NCBI GenBank assembly: GCA_003819975.1
Contig: RPPU01000082.1
Coordinates: 1 to 11,649 of the forward strand
DNA from: Desulfobacteraceae bacterium
GTDB taxonomy: Bacteria; Desulfobacterota; DSM-4660; Desulfatiglandales; HGW-15
Length of the DNA: 11,649 nt
Direction of reading: 5' to 3'
Under the pieces are notes generated by a model. It was given only the letters and a program-made list of their open reading frames with translations. It was not told the origin of the DNA and did not search any database. A program made the translations under genes and the position numbers. Shown piece by piece: positions 1 to 6,856 of the stretch (the first letter of the stretch is position 1; each line of letters starts with the position of its first letter).

Positions 1-129
1 ATAACTTGCGGTTGAAACCACGCCGCGATGGGAGGTGCCGCCGACAATGACGGGCTTGCCGCGGAGTTCGGAATTTTGCCATTGCTCCACTGCCGCATAA
101 AAAGCGTCCATGTCGATATGTAGGATCAT
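1..129 (-). CDS. dinB: DNA polymerase IV (DinB), N-terminal fragment
   Basis: Y-family translesion DNA polymerase, cut by the window edge; only the first 43 residues are visible. They read [16 protein letters not shown], then GKPVIVGG and RGVVSTASY. This is the hallmark N-terminus of DinB: the catalytic Asp sits in the DMDAFYA motif, and the GGxxxRGVVxTASY segment contacts the incoming nucleotide. The ATG start is preceded by AGGATTAGG, whose AGGA lies 6 nt upstream. Only 11 bp separate it from the stop of the upstream exonuclease gene, so the two are probably co-transcribed. By family knowledge the enzyme copies past damaged bases with low fidelity. Whether the protein is intact cannot be seen here. 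Confidence 0.93.
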   Translation of the reverse strand, partial: MILHIDMDAFYAAVEQWQNSELRGKPVIVGGTSHRGVVSTASY

Positions 130-140
130 GCCTAATCCTG

Positions 141-872
141 TCAGGCCGTTAAAAGCGTCTTTTTCATTTCAGCGCAGCCGTGTAACAACAGAGGTTTCAA
201 ATTGACGATGTCGGCCGTATTATAGCGGATCAATCGCTCCAAAGCATTTCGGTCGCCGGCTTGATAGGCTTGCCACAGCCAAATGGCGTCAAAACCTCCG
301 AGCCCGCGGACTTCCGGCTCGCGCCGGATCGCGAGTTGTTCTTCAATGGATTTGAGCCCGCCTTTCAAGCCCAGTTTGCGCAATAAAAACCGCAAGTCTA
401 TATGAGCGACCGGCAGGGTAATGCCGGGAAACGACCGCCGGATGATAGGCAGATCAAAGGAACTGCCGTTAAAAGTGACCACGAGCTTAAAATCGGCCAC
501 GGCCGTTTCAAACTCCTGCAAATTTTGACCGTTGATGAAGGTCCGGGCGGTTTGACCGTCATAAAGGCCGATCAGGGTGATCTCGTCGAACCCGCCGTTG
601 GTCTCGATATCCAGGAAAACGACTTCAGACTCAAAGGTGGAGTAGAGCCGCCACATTTCATGCGCGGAAAGCCGCTCTTTGAAAAAAGCGATGTTTCCGA
701 TATTCGCCCGGGAATCGCGCAGTTCCTCTTCAATAAAAGCATCGCGTTCGGGTGAAAAAACGATTTCGCGGCGTTCGATAAAATCGTCCCAGCAGCGAAA
801 TCCTCGTTTCCACAGGTTTTGTTCGGTTTTCAGACCGATGCCCTGAATATGAATGAAGGTGCGCTCGAGCAC
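141..872 (-). CDS. YprB-like ribonuclease H-fold exonuclease (DEDDy type)
   Basis: 243-aa predicted 3'-5' exonuclease of the RNase H-like YprB / RNase_H_2 family. The acidic residues expected for a DEDD nuclease are visible: D88 and E90 in FLDIET, D140 in FNGSSFD, and Y217/D221 in YNTAD, the YxxxD form of motif III (DEDDy). Residues 1-35 ([19 protein letters not shown]) resemble a small DNA-binding helix-hairpin-like segment. The segment [18 protein letters not shown] between motifs II and III is typical of the family. It is shorter than B. subtilis YprB, which carries extra C-terminal repeats. The start is GTG with AAAAAGGA 6 nt upstream; an ATG at 898-900 is out of frame. Lying directly upstream of dinB suggests a role in DNA repair or processing; the true substrate is unknown. 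Confidence 0.85.
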   Translation of the reverse strand: MLERTFIHIQGIGLKTEQNLWKRGFRCWDDFIERREIVFSPERDAFIEEELRDSRANIGNIAFFKERLSAHEMWRLYSTFESEVVFLDIETNGGFDEITLIGLYDGQTARTFINGQNLQEFETAVADFKLVVTFNGSSFDLPIIRRSFPGITLPVAHIDLRFLLRKLGLKGGLKSIEEQLAIRREPEVRGLGGFDAIWLWQAYQAGDRNALERLIRYNTADIVNLKPLLLHGCAEMKKTLLTA

Positions 873-925
873 CGCGAGTCCTTTTTCTATCGACGACCAT
901 TTGTCGATGTTGTTGAACGAAACGT

Positions 926-2128
926 TTATAAATCCGTCTGAAACATGCCCCGGCTATAGATCACAACCTCTTTCTTGTTTTTCAAATACGCCGTTACGGT
1001 CTTCTCTTCGGTATTCACCAGGTCCCAATGCAGGGCCGAATCGTTGAACCCCAGCTTTGCTTTCTTGGCCTTTGTCAATTGCCGCAGATCGCCGGCATAG
1101 GTCGGATAAGAAGAACCCAGCGCCAAGTGGCAATTCCCGTTTCGTCCGCCGTAATTTTCGTCAAAAAGAGTGCTGGCCATAAAACAGTTGATGCGCGAAA
1201 AGCGTTTGTCGGTTAAGGAGAACTCCCCGACCCGCCGGCTGCCTTTATCCATGCGGATTTGTTTTTCGACAAACTCCGCGCCTTTGCGCGCGCGGACTTC
1301 GCGGACCTCGCCTTTTTTAAATATCAAGCGTACTTTTTCCACCAGGTTGCCGCTGCGAAAAGAGGGTTGATCCGCATAATAAACGCCTTCGGTCCCCCGC
1401 CAATCGGGCGAAAAAAAGATTTCAAAACTGGGAATATTATGGCCGGAAATACCGGTCCACAGGCGGTCTTTGCCCGGTGTGACGATCAAATCCATGTTCG
1501 GGGATACGATGCGGAGATGCAGAATGTCCATGCGATTCAGCCATTTTTTGACCTTCAAGGCCTGATCGTGGATGTTTTGCCAGATTTGCACGGGATTTTT
1601 TTCATCCAGATAACAAGCGCGAACGATTTGATTCGTGTATTGACGCAGGGAAAGCCCGGAATGTTTGGCTAGGGCCGGAGTGGGCAGCAAGCAAAGGGTC
1701 CAGCCGAATAATCCCTTTTCCTCGCGATGATCCATAATCTCCCCTAACGGCTTGCGGGCCATGATGGGCTTTGAAATTTTCAAAGGATCGATATCGCTTA
1801 AATGCGTCAACGATCCCGGCGCCCGCAGAGCAATCAGACCCTGCAAATTTTGAAACAATTCGCGTTCACCCGGCGCAATGAATCTTAATTGGGAATCATT
1901 GCCGTTTAATAGAAAATTGCGTTCCATGACCGGAGTTTGCTCTAGACGTAATATAGGATTCAGGCTTTGTTTCAATAAATGGATCTGGACGATCTCCGCC
2001 ATTTTCAGGGCCGCCCATTCATAGCGGACCAGAATATTGTCGTTTTTTCGAAAAGGTTCTTTACGGGCGGTTTTCAAGCCCCAAAATAAAACCTCGGCGT
2101 ATTGGTGCATCTGTTTTTCAGTCAACAT
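926..2128 (-). CDS. M29-family metallo-aminopeptidase
   Basis: 400-aa cytoplasmic aminopeptidase of family M29 (thermophilic aminopeptidase / AmpS type), which removes N-terminal residues using a two-metal centre. Visible hallmarks are NIPSFEIFFSPDWRGTEG (231-248), GEFSLTDKRFSRI (301-313), FDENYGGRNGNCHLALG (322-338) and LHWD (366-369). Likely metal ligands are E236, E302, H334, H367 and D369. The 66-residue spacing of the two Glu matches what I recall for AmpS. Length is normal for the family (about 400 aa). I chose the ATG at 2128 because AAGGAG lies 12 nt upstream and the protein then begins in the usual way (MLTEKQMHQYAEVL). An in-frame GTG at 2206 would add 26 unconserved residues. The exonuclease follows after 53 bp, so this may be the first gene of a three-gene operon. 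Substrate preference cannot be told. Confidence 0.9.
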   Translation of the reverse strand: MLTEKQMHQYAEVLFWGLKTARKEPFRKNDNILVRYEWAALKMAEIVQIHLLKQSLNPILRLEQTPVMERNFLLNGNDSQLRFIAPGERELFQNLQGLIALRAPGSLTHLSDIDPLKISKPIMARKPLGEIMDHREEKGLFGWTLCLLPTPALAKHSGLSLRQYTNQIVRACYLDEKNPVQIWQNIHDQALKVKKWLNRMDILHLRIVSPNMDLIVTPGKDRLWTGISGHNIPSFEIFFSPDWRGTEGVYYADQPSFRSGNLVEKVRLIFKKGEVREVRARKGAEFVEKQIRMDKGSRRVGEFSLTDKRFSRINCFMASTLFDENYGGRNGNCHLALGSSYPTYAGDLRQLTKAKKAKLGFNDSALHWDLVNTEEKTVTAYLKNKKEVVIYSRGMFQTDL

Positions 2129-2243
2129 TGCGGATGTAGGCTCCTTGGAAAAAAATTTTTGCGAATCTTTAAGTATGTATAGGATGGTGGCATACCATAA
2201 GACCATAAAATCTGCAAGGAGGATTTGAGTCGCTTTCGGCGTG

Positions 2244-2271
2244 TTGACAAGAAAAGGAATCGGCTTATAAT
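2244..2271 (+). promoter_or_regulatory. Perfect-consensus sigma-70 promoter
   Basis: TTGACA at 2244-2249 and TATAAT at 2266-2271 both match the consensus at all six positions, with a 16-bp spacer. Transcription would start near 2278. The first protein-coding gene on that strand begins only at 2690, so the promoter drives either an independent small RNA or a leader of more than 400 nt. Basis: seen directly; activity is inferred. Confidence 0.7.
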
Positions 2272-2279
2272 ATTTCGAA

Positions 2280-2324
2280 GGGCGGGTTTTAAAAACAATT
2301 TCAGGAAGAAATTGTGACCTGCCC
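2280..2324. repeat. Compound palindrome, REP-like
   Basis: An outer 8-bp arm (GGGCGGGT / ACCTGCCC, one mismatch in DNA) surrounds a perfect 8-bp inner stem (ACAATTTC / GAAATTGT) with loop AGGAA. Read on the minus strand the right end is GTAGGGGCAGGT, a motif I associate with dispersed palindromic repeats in several bacterial genomes. Other copies cannot be checked from this window. Confidence 0.55.
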
Positions 2325-2359
2325 CTACGTTAAGACGACAAGGGATTTCATTTATTCCC

Positions 2360-2406
2360 AACCCGGATAAACCGGAAGACTTCTGCGAAGTGGGGGTTCG
2401 TTTTTT
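2360..2406 (+). terminator. Probable intrinsic terminator
   Basis: AACCC (2360-2364) can pair with GGGTT (2394-2398), enclosing a second stem ACTTC-TGC-GAAGT (2379-2391). The run TTTTTT at 2401-2406 follows 2 nt after the outer stem. This would end transcripts from the promoter at 2244-2271. The stem is interrupted, so strength is uncertain. Part of it lies inside the left arm of the 39-bp inverted repeat, so an inverted copy of the inner stem and T-run is also present at 2585-2611. Confidence 0.4.
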
Positions 2407-2611
2407 CAGACGGCAACTAATGGCATTCGGGCATTAAGGGCCAGGGCGGAAGCCCTCGCGCGGCAAGCGCCGCAATGATTAAATTTATTCAGTTATAGTT
2501 CATAACATTCGGGTGTCGGCAAAACATAAGTGTCGCGCTTGCCGATCTTACGATAACGTTTCGTGTTTAGGAAGTTACCGTCTGAAAAAACGAACCCCCA
2601 CTTCGCAGAAG
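2380..2611. repeat. 39-bp inverted repeat enclosing a 154-bp fold-back element
   Basis: Left arm 2380-2418 and right arm 2573-2611 are reverse complements at 38 of 39 positions; the mismatch is C2414 / A2577. Inside lies a second perfect 10-bp inverted pair, CGGCAAGCGC (2461-2470) with GCGCTTGCCG (2535-2544), plus a direct repeat CATTCGGG at 2424-2431 and 2506-2513. No transposase is encoded. GGATAAA occurs outside both arms (2365-2371 and 2614-2620) but not at equal distance, so I cannot call it a target-site duplication. The layout fits a MITE-like or fold-back element, or a very long RNA stem. Confidence 0.75.
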
Positions 2612-2633
2612 GTGGATAAAAATTATAACCATT

Positions 2634-2661
2634 TTGAGCGCAATTTAACTTTTAAGATACT
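2634..2661 (+). promoter_or_regulatory. Possible promoter of the metallo-hydrolase gene
   Basis: TTGAGC (2634-2639) and GATACT (2656-2661), each matching the sigma-70 consensus at four of six positions, are separated by 16 bp. They would start a short leader just before the AAAAGGA ribosome-binding site (2674-2680). Weak matches; the upstream consensus promoter is the alternative. Confidence 0.25.
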
Positions 2662-2689
2662 AAGAACCTTGTTAAAAGGAAAAAACCTC

Positions 2690-3259
2690 ATGGTTAGAAA
2701 ATTAGTTGTCGGCCCCTATCAAACCAACTGCTATATTATCGGATCTAAAGAAACCGGTGAAGGATTGGTCATTGATCCCGGTGATGAAGTTTCCCGAATT
2801 GTTAATGAAATCGTGCGCAACGCTCTTAACATTCGTATGATATTAATAACCCATGGTCACTTCGATCATACCGGCGGTGTCGCGGAACTTAAGAAAATCA
2901 CGAAAGCTCCGGTTATGATAAACAATTTGGATGCTTCCGGCCTGGAAATGCCGCCCGATGGATTTTTGACCGACGGTCAGGAGCTGCAGGTCGGATCTTA
3001 CCGCTTTCGAGTTCTGCACACGCCGGGTCATTCTCCCGGCGGAGTCTGTTTTTATACGGCCGGCGCTGTTTTTACCGGCGATACCCTTTTTGCCGGCTCC
3101 ATCGGCCGCACCGATCATAGCGGGGGCGATCACCCCGGGTTGATTGCCGCGGTGCGCCGAAAAATCTTTCCCCTGGGCGACGATCTCCGAATCTATCCGG
3201 GTCATGGCCCCTCCGGCACCATCGGTCGCGAACGCCTGACCAATCCGTTTTTTAGATAG
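2690..3259 (+). CDS. Metallo-beta-lactamase-fold hydrolase (glyoxalase II / YcbL-like)
   Basis: 189-aa single-domain hydrolase with the complete two-metal site of the fold: H55, H57, D59 and H60 in THGHFDH, H114 in HTPGHSPGG, D131 in TGDTLF and H172 in YPGHG. The opening VGPYQTNCYII and the ending ERLTNPF are typical of the small hydroxyacylglutathione-hydrolase-like group, which lacks the C-terminal substrate domain of full glyoxalase II. The likely reaction is cleavage of a thioester such as S-lactoylglutathione or another acyl-thiol; the actual substrate is unknown. I chose the ATG at 2690 because AAAAGGA lies 9 nt upstream and homology begins there. An in-frame GTG at 2513 would add 59 residues read from repeat DNA. 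The gene ends 3 bp from the oppositely directed kinase gene, with no room for a private terminator. Confidence 0.92.
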   Translation: MVRKLVVGPYQTNCYIIGSKETGEGLVIDPGDEVSRIVNEIVRNALNIRMILITHGHFDHTGGVAELKKITKAPVMINNLDASGLEMPPDGFLTDGQELQVGSYRFRVLHTPGHSPGGVCFYTAGAVFTGDTLFAGSIGRTDHSGGDHPGLIAAVRRKIFPLGDDLRIYPGHGPSGTIGRERLTNPFFR

Positions 3260-3262
3260 ATA

Positions 3263-5179
3263 TTAGGGTTTGGTTTGGTTTGCAGGCAGATAGATATAAA
3301 AAGTCGTGCCCACCCCGACTTTAGAAACCAAATCAATATGACCGTCATGTTTTTTTATGATGGAATAAGCGGTGGTAAGTCCCAAACCCATGCCTTTTTG
3401 GGTCCCGCGCTCTTTGGTCGAGAAATAAGGATCGAATAAAAGCGGTAAGTGCTTTTCCGGAATGCCGCGACCTTCGTCTTGAATGACCATCCGGATATAG
3501 GAACCCGATTTTAAAATATAATTCGGTTTTTCATCATGGATAATTACATTTTCCAGCCAAATTCGAACCGGGCCTTCATCGTTCATGGCTTCTTTGGCGT
3601 TGATTGCCAGATTATAGATAACCTGTTCCAACTGAGATCGGTCGAACATCACCGGCCAAAGGTCTTCGGTATATAGAACCTGGTAGCGGATTTTCGAATC
3701 GGCAAAAACATTTTCGCAGGTTTCTTTGATCAAGGCCGGCAAAGAGCCCTCTGTTTTGTTGGGAGCTCCTCCTTTTGAAATAGTAATGAACTGCCAGATC
3801 AGATCGCGGGCCCGGTTGCAAGAACCAATTGCCTGCGCCAAATTAAAGTAGGTTCTAGTTCCTTTGGTCATATTCATCTGGGCCAGCTCTATTTCACCGT
3901 GAATACTTGTGAGCAGGTTGTTAAAATCATGGGCAATACCGCCTGCCAGCACTCCGACGGATTCAAGTTTCTGGATGTTAAATAACTCCTGCTCGATCTT
4001 TCTTCTTTCCGTTATATCGGCGCCGGTGGCGACCACATGCACCAAGGCGCCCTGCGGGTCGCGCAAACCCGTATGAAACCAGGCGATCAGGCGGTGGGCG
4101 CCTTTTTTGGTAATCCAATAGTTCTCATGCGCATCGGACAGATCGTTGTTTTTTAATTTTTCAATCTGGATTCGGTACATTTCGGCATGCTCGGGAAGCA
4201 TGAGCACTTCCCAAACCGGTTTGTTTTTCATTTCCCGGAGAGTATAACCCGTGATTTCCCTGCAGGCTTTGTTGAAACGGACGATTTTTCCTTGAGGATC
4301 AAAAACCACAACCAAGGCATGGGTTGTTTCCAAAACAGCGGAGACGAATTTTTGTTCTTCGGAAAGCTCCCGGGTTCTTTCTTCGACTTTTCTCTCAAGG
4401 GTAATGAAAAGATGTTGAAGCTGATCAGCCATGGATGTGAAAGCTTGGGACAAAACGCCGATTTCATCGGTGCCATGTTTGGGAGGACGGGCATTGAGAT
4501 TGCCGGAAGCCAATTCCTTGGTGGTCGCGACCAGTTTGTCGATTGGATTGCTGATGGCCTGAATAATTGAATAACCCATCACAATAACCAGAAAAATAAA
4601 AAATAAACCGGCCAATCCGGTAATCCAAAGGTAATTATGATAAAGCCGATGATGGTCTTCGATTAAAGCCGTTGTTTTAAGTTTCTTCAGTTGATATAAG
4701 GACATGGAATCGGCTAAAAGAGTATTTTCCAGGAGAGCCAGAATTCTGATTTGTTTTCCTTGAATGCTTTCCTTGTCTCCGGGGTTTTTTTTGTAATAAT
4801 CCAACAACTCGGTTGAGAGTGCTATATAGGTTTGATAGGCCTCCGCAATCTTGCCGACCCATTGCACCTCCGCGGGATCGAGTTTTTTTTGCTGCAGATC
4901 CGCTAAAGACTTGACCGTTTCGGCCTTGAGATCTTCAACCGCGCGCATATGGGCCGGATTTCCGGTGGCGATATATTGCTCGATTTTAAGGCTGTGAAAG
5001 AGCACATTGCTCACGATCCCGGATGTATCGATCAGGACCGACTGGTAATCGTTCAATGTTTTTTGCGTATCGGTATTAAGCCGTTTTAAATGATAAATGC
5101 TGAAAGCGGCCAAGACCAACAAAAACAAAGCCGCAAAGAAAAAAAACATGACTAATTTTTTGCGGATCGTAAAAGGCAC
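3263..5179 (-). CDS. Membrane sensor histidine kinase (HAMP-PAS-HisKA-HATPase)
   Basis: 638-aa hybrid-free sensor kinase. Order of parts: TM1 about 9-29; an extracytoplasmic helical sensor region about 30-182; TM2 about 183-206; HAMP about 207-260 continuing into a coiled coil; PAS about 275-395 (FDPQGKIVRFNKACREITGY); HisKA with phospho-acceptor H417 in GGIAHDFNNLL; HATPase with N-box N523/N527, G1-box DEGRGIP (568-574) and GMGLGL (596-601). All residues for autophosphorylation appear present. There is no receiver domain and no response regulator nearby, so its partner is encoded elsewhere. The start is GTG, with AAGGAG 10 nt upstream. It follows the solute-binding lipoprotein gene by 33 bp, which suggests co-transcription and perhaps joint sensing. 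The signal sensed is unknown. Confidence 0.9.
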   Translation of the reverse strand: MPFTIRKKLVMFFFFAALFLLVLAAFSIYHLKRLNTDTQKTLNDYQSVLIDTSGIVSNVLFHSLKIEQYIATGNPAHMRAVEDLKAETVKSLADLQQKKLDPAEVQWVGKIAEAYQTYIALSTELLDYYKKNPGDKESIQGKQIRILALLENTLLADSMSLYQLKKLKTTALIEDHHRLYHNYLWITGLAGLFFIFLVIVMGYSIIQAISNPIDKLVATTKELASGNLNARPPKHGTDEIGVLSQAFTSMADQLQHLFITLERKVEERTRELSEEQKFVSAVLETTHALVVVFDPQGKIVRFNKACREITGYTLREMKNKPVWEVLMLPEHAEMYRIQIEKLKNNDLSDAHENYWITKKGAHRLIAWFHTGLRDPQGALVHVVATGADITERRKIEQELFNIQKLESVGVLAGGIAHDFNNLLTSIHGEIELAQMNMTKGTRTYFNLAQAIGSCNRARDLIWQFITISKGGAPNKTEGSLPALIKETCENVFADSKIRYQVLYTEDLWPVMFDRSQLEQVIYNLAINAKEAMNDEGPVRIWLENVIIHDEKPNYILKSGSYIRMVIQDEGRGIPEKHLPLLFDPYFSTKERGTQKGMGLGLTTAYSIIKKHDGHIDLVSKVGVGTTFYIYLPANQTKP

Positions 5180-5212
5180 GAAGAGCAGGCTCCTTGGTGA
5201 TTGCCAAATATT

Positions 5213-6853
5213 TTATTCGGATAGACTCAGAAAATAAAAATCCTCATCACTGCCCGTGACCGGGCAATAGGCCAGGTCCCGGATGCGTTTGCCGAATACG
5301 TGATGATCCAAAGCGGAAATACCGAAAAGAGTTCCCGCATCTTCAATGGCTTTTTTCTGAGCCAGGCAATAAAATTTTTTTCTTTCTTTCGCGTTCAAAA
5401 TAGTCCGGGCTTTTTCCAGCAAACGATCCATAGCTTTGCTCGCGTAATGACCGGGATTGGTCCACTCTCCTGCCTGCGACGAATGATACCCGGACCAAAA
5501 ATAATTATCCGGATCCGCATACGCCGTGCTGGAGTAAAGCGGAAATAAAGCCGGCGCCGTCTTTGGATTCTTAAAGCTGTTGACCGCATCGGCCCAGGCC
5601 ATGGGAATGAGATGAACCTTTATTTTTAACCGTGCCAACTGATCCCGGATGATTTCTCCGGTTTTGCGCTCCTCTTCCAAACCGGCGACATAGACATAAT
5701 CGAGGGAAAAGCTCCCTTGCGGCCAGGGGGATCGGGCCAGTTCTGCTTGCGCCTTTTCCATGTTCTGCTGATACATATTTAAATCTTTGCGCGCGCAGCC
5801 CAACCCCGGGGGCAAGGGGCCGTCCGCTAAAACGGCCCGGCCTTCCCAGAGTTGCAGCAAAGCTTCGTAATCAAAAGCATAAGCGATCGCCTTGCGCACA
5901 TGGATATTGGCGGTATAGCCGACTTTGTTATTCATTTTTATTTCATAAGTTTCAATGGAAGGTTCTTTCAGAATCAAGAACCCTTTTTCTTCAAGACGTT
6001 TCTGTTCTCCGGGTAAAATCCAATCGGCCAAATCCGCTTCATGCGTTTCCAAAGCCTTTACCCGATCTGCGCCTTCCTTGATGACTCTGCGTTCATACCT
6101 TAAGAGGTGATGGGTCTTGTCGGGCCAACCCTTCCAATAATCCGATTTGGCTTGAAATACATATTTTTCTCCGGGTTTCCACTCGGCAATGGTAAAAGGA
6201 CCGGAACCGGCTTCATGATCCTTAAGCCAGGTTTGGCCGTGATCCTGCCCGGCATGCGCCGATACCAGGCCGGGATTGACGATAAAAAGCCAAGGCAATG
6301 TGTCCAGAAAAGCGCCGAAAGGTCGGATAAGGGTCATCCGGACTGTATAACGATTGATTGCTTTCATACTACCCGGTTTTAAAATACCGGAAAAAAGTGA
6401 GGCTGGGCCTTTGTCGATTTTCAGGAGCCGTTCCGCCGAATAGGCCACGGCTTCGGCCGTGAGCGGCGTGCCGTCATGAAAAGTGATATTTTCAAACAAT
6501 TTAAACGTCCAAACCCGGGCGTCTTTGGATGTCTCATAGCGATCCACCAGCCAGGGTATGGTTCTGGGCGGATTGCCCACATGCCTGAAAAGAGCATCAT
6601 AAAGTCCCTTCAAAGTGCTGGCAATGGCCGTATCAAATCCTATGGCCGGATCGATCGTATAGAGATCCACGGCCGTGGCTATAACAAGCTTGCGGACTTC
6701 TCCGGGTTGGGCTTGAGAGGCTTGCTCGGTCTCTTTTGATCGACAAGCCGGTAAAAGATTTCCAAGGAGAATTCCGCCGCCCAGTCCCGCCATCCAAGTG
6801 AAAAACTGTCGACGGCTCATGAAGTTGGGGAAATCGAACTGGAATTGATCCAT
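5213..6853 (-). CDS. Family-5 extracellular solute-binding lipoprotein (peptide/nickel ABC type)
   Basis: 546-aa periplasmic binding protein of the SBP_bac_5 / OppA-DppA family. The N-terminus has a twin-arginine motif (SRRQFF, R14-R15), a hydrophobic stretch and a lipobox LPAC with C37, so it is probably exported by Tat and lipidated. Family signatures are FKLFENITFHDGTPLTAEAV (117-136) and GSGPFTIAEWKPGE (216-229). Length is normal (500-550 aa). Unusually, no permease or ATPase genes are adjacent; the next gene is a sensor kinase 33 bp downstream. It may therefore feed a transporter encoded elsewhere or act as a sensory binding protein. AAAGGA lies 10 nt before this ATG and 7 nt before an adjoining GTG at 6856, so either codon could be the start; the mature protein is the same. 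The ligand cannot be named. Confidence 0.9.
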   Translation of the reverse strand: MDQFQFDFPNFMSRRQFFTWMAGLGGGILLGNLLPACRSKETEQASQAQPGEVRKLVIATAVDLYTIDPAIGFDTAIASTLKGLYDALFRHVGNPPRTIPWLVDRYETSKDARVWTFKLFENITFHDGTPLTAEAVAYSAERLLKIDKGPASLFSGILKPGSMKAINRYTVRMTLIRPFGAFLDTLPWLFIVNPGLVSAHAGQDHGQTWLKDHEAGSGPFTIAEWKPGEKYVFQAKSDYWKGWPDKTHHLLRYERRVIKEGADRVKALETHEADLADWILPGEQKRLEEKGFLILKEPSIETYEIKMNNKVGYTANIHVRKAIAYAFDYEALLQLWEGRAVLADGPLPPGLGCARKDLNMYQQNMEKAQAELARSPWPQGSFSLDYVYVAGLEEERKTGEIIRDQLARLKIKVHLIPMAWADAVNSFKNPKTAPALFPLYSSTAYADPDNYFWSGYHSSQAGEWTNPGHYASKAMDRLLEKARTILNAKERKKFYCLAQKKAIEDAGTLFGISALDHHVFGKRIRDLAYCPVTGSDEDFYFLSLSE

Positions 6854-6856
6854 CAC

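Larger units (their letters stand above)
2278..2406 (+). ncRNA. Candidate structured small RNA or attenuated leader
   Basis: A transcript from the strong promoter at 2244-2271 would be about 129 nt long and could fold into three parts. The first is a compound hairpin: outer GGGCGGGT 2280-2287 pairs with ACCTGCCC 2317-2324 including one G-U pair, and inner ACAATTTC 2295-2302 pairs with GAAATTGT 2308-2315. The second is GGGA 2342-2345 with TCCC 2356-2359. The third is a terminator-like hairpin ending in six T. I do not recognise it as 6S RNA, SRP RNA, tmRNA or a known riboswitch. It could instead be a premature-termination leader of the downstream hydrolase gene, or simply a REP-like repeat beside a promoter. 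Confidence 0.35.
2129..2689. other. 561-bp gene-free divergent region
   Basis: This separates the divergent M29 peptidase (minus) and metallo-hydrolase (plus) genes. I see no convincing protein here. From left to right it holds a short ATGGT/ACCAT palindrome, a perfect consensus plus-strand promoter (2244-2271), a compound hairpin (2280-2324), a smaller GGGA/TCCC hairpin, a terminator-like hairpin with six T (2360-2406), a 39-bp inverted repeat spanning 2380-2611, and a weaker promoter just before the hydrolase gene. The density of signals is unusual for a simple intergenic spacer. Confidence 0.7.

Noticed and set aside
402..755. 117-aa plus-strand open frame
   Set aside because: Shadow of the exonuclease gene; composition not protein-like for any family I know.
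2129..2206. Longer start for the M29 aminopeptidase
   Set aside because: The extra 26 residues are not family-like, and the AAGGAG site lies between them and the ATG at 2128.
2501..2580. Integron attC site
   Set aside because: Some complementary segments and AAC/GTT boxes are present, but I could not align proper R and L boxes, and there is no integrase.
2513..2689. 59-residue N-terminal extension of the metallo-hydrolase from a GTG
   Set aside because: It runs through the right arm of the inverted repeat, has no ribosome-binding site, and family homology begins at the ATG at 2690.
4187..4570. 127-aa plus-strand open frame
   Set aside because: Shadow of the sensor kinase coding sequence on the opposite strand; no family resemblance or start signal.
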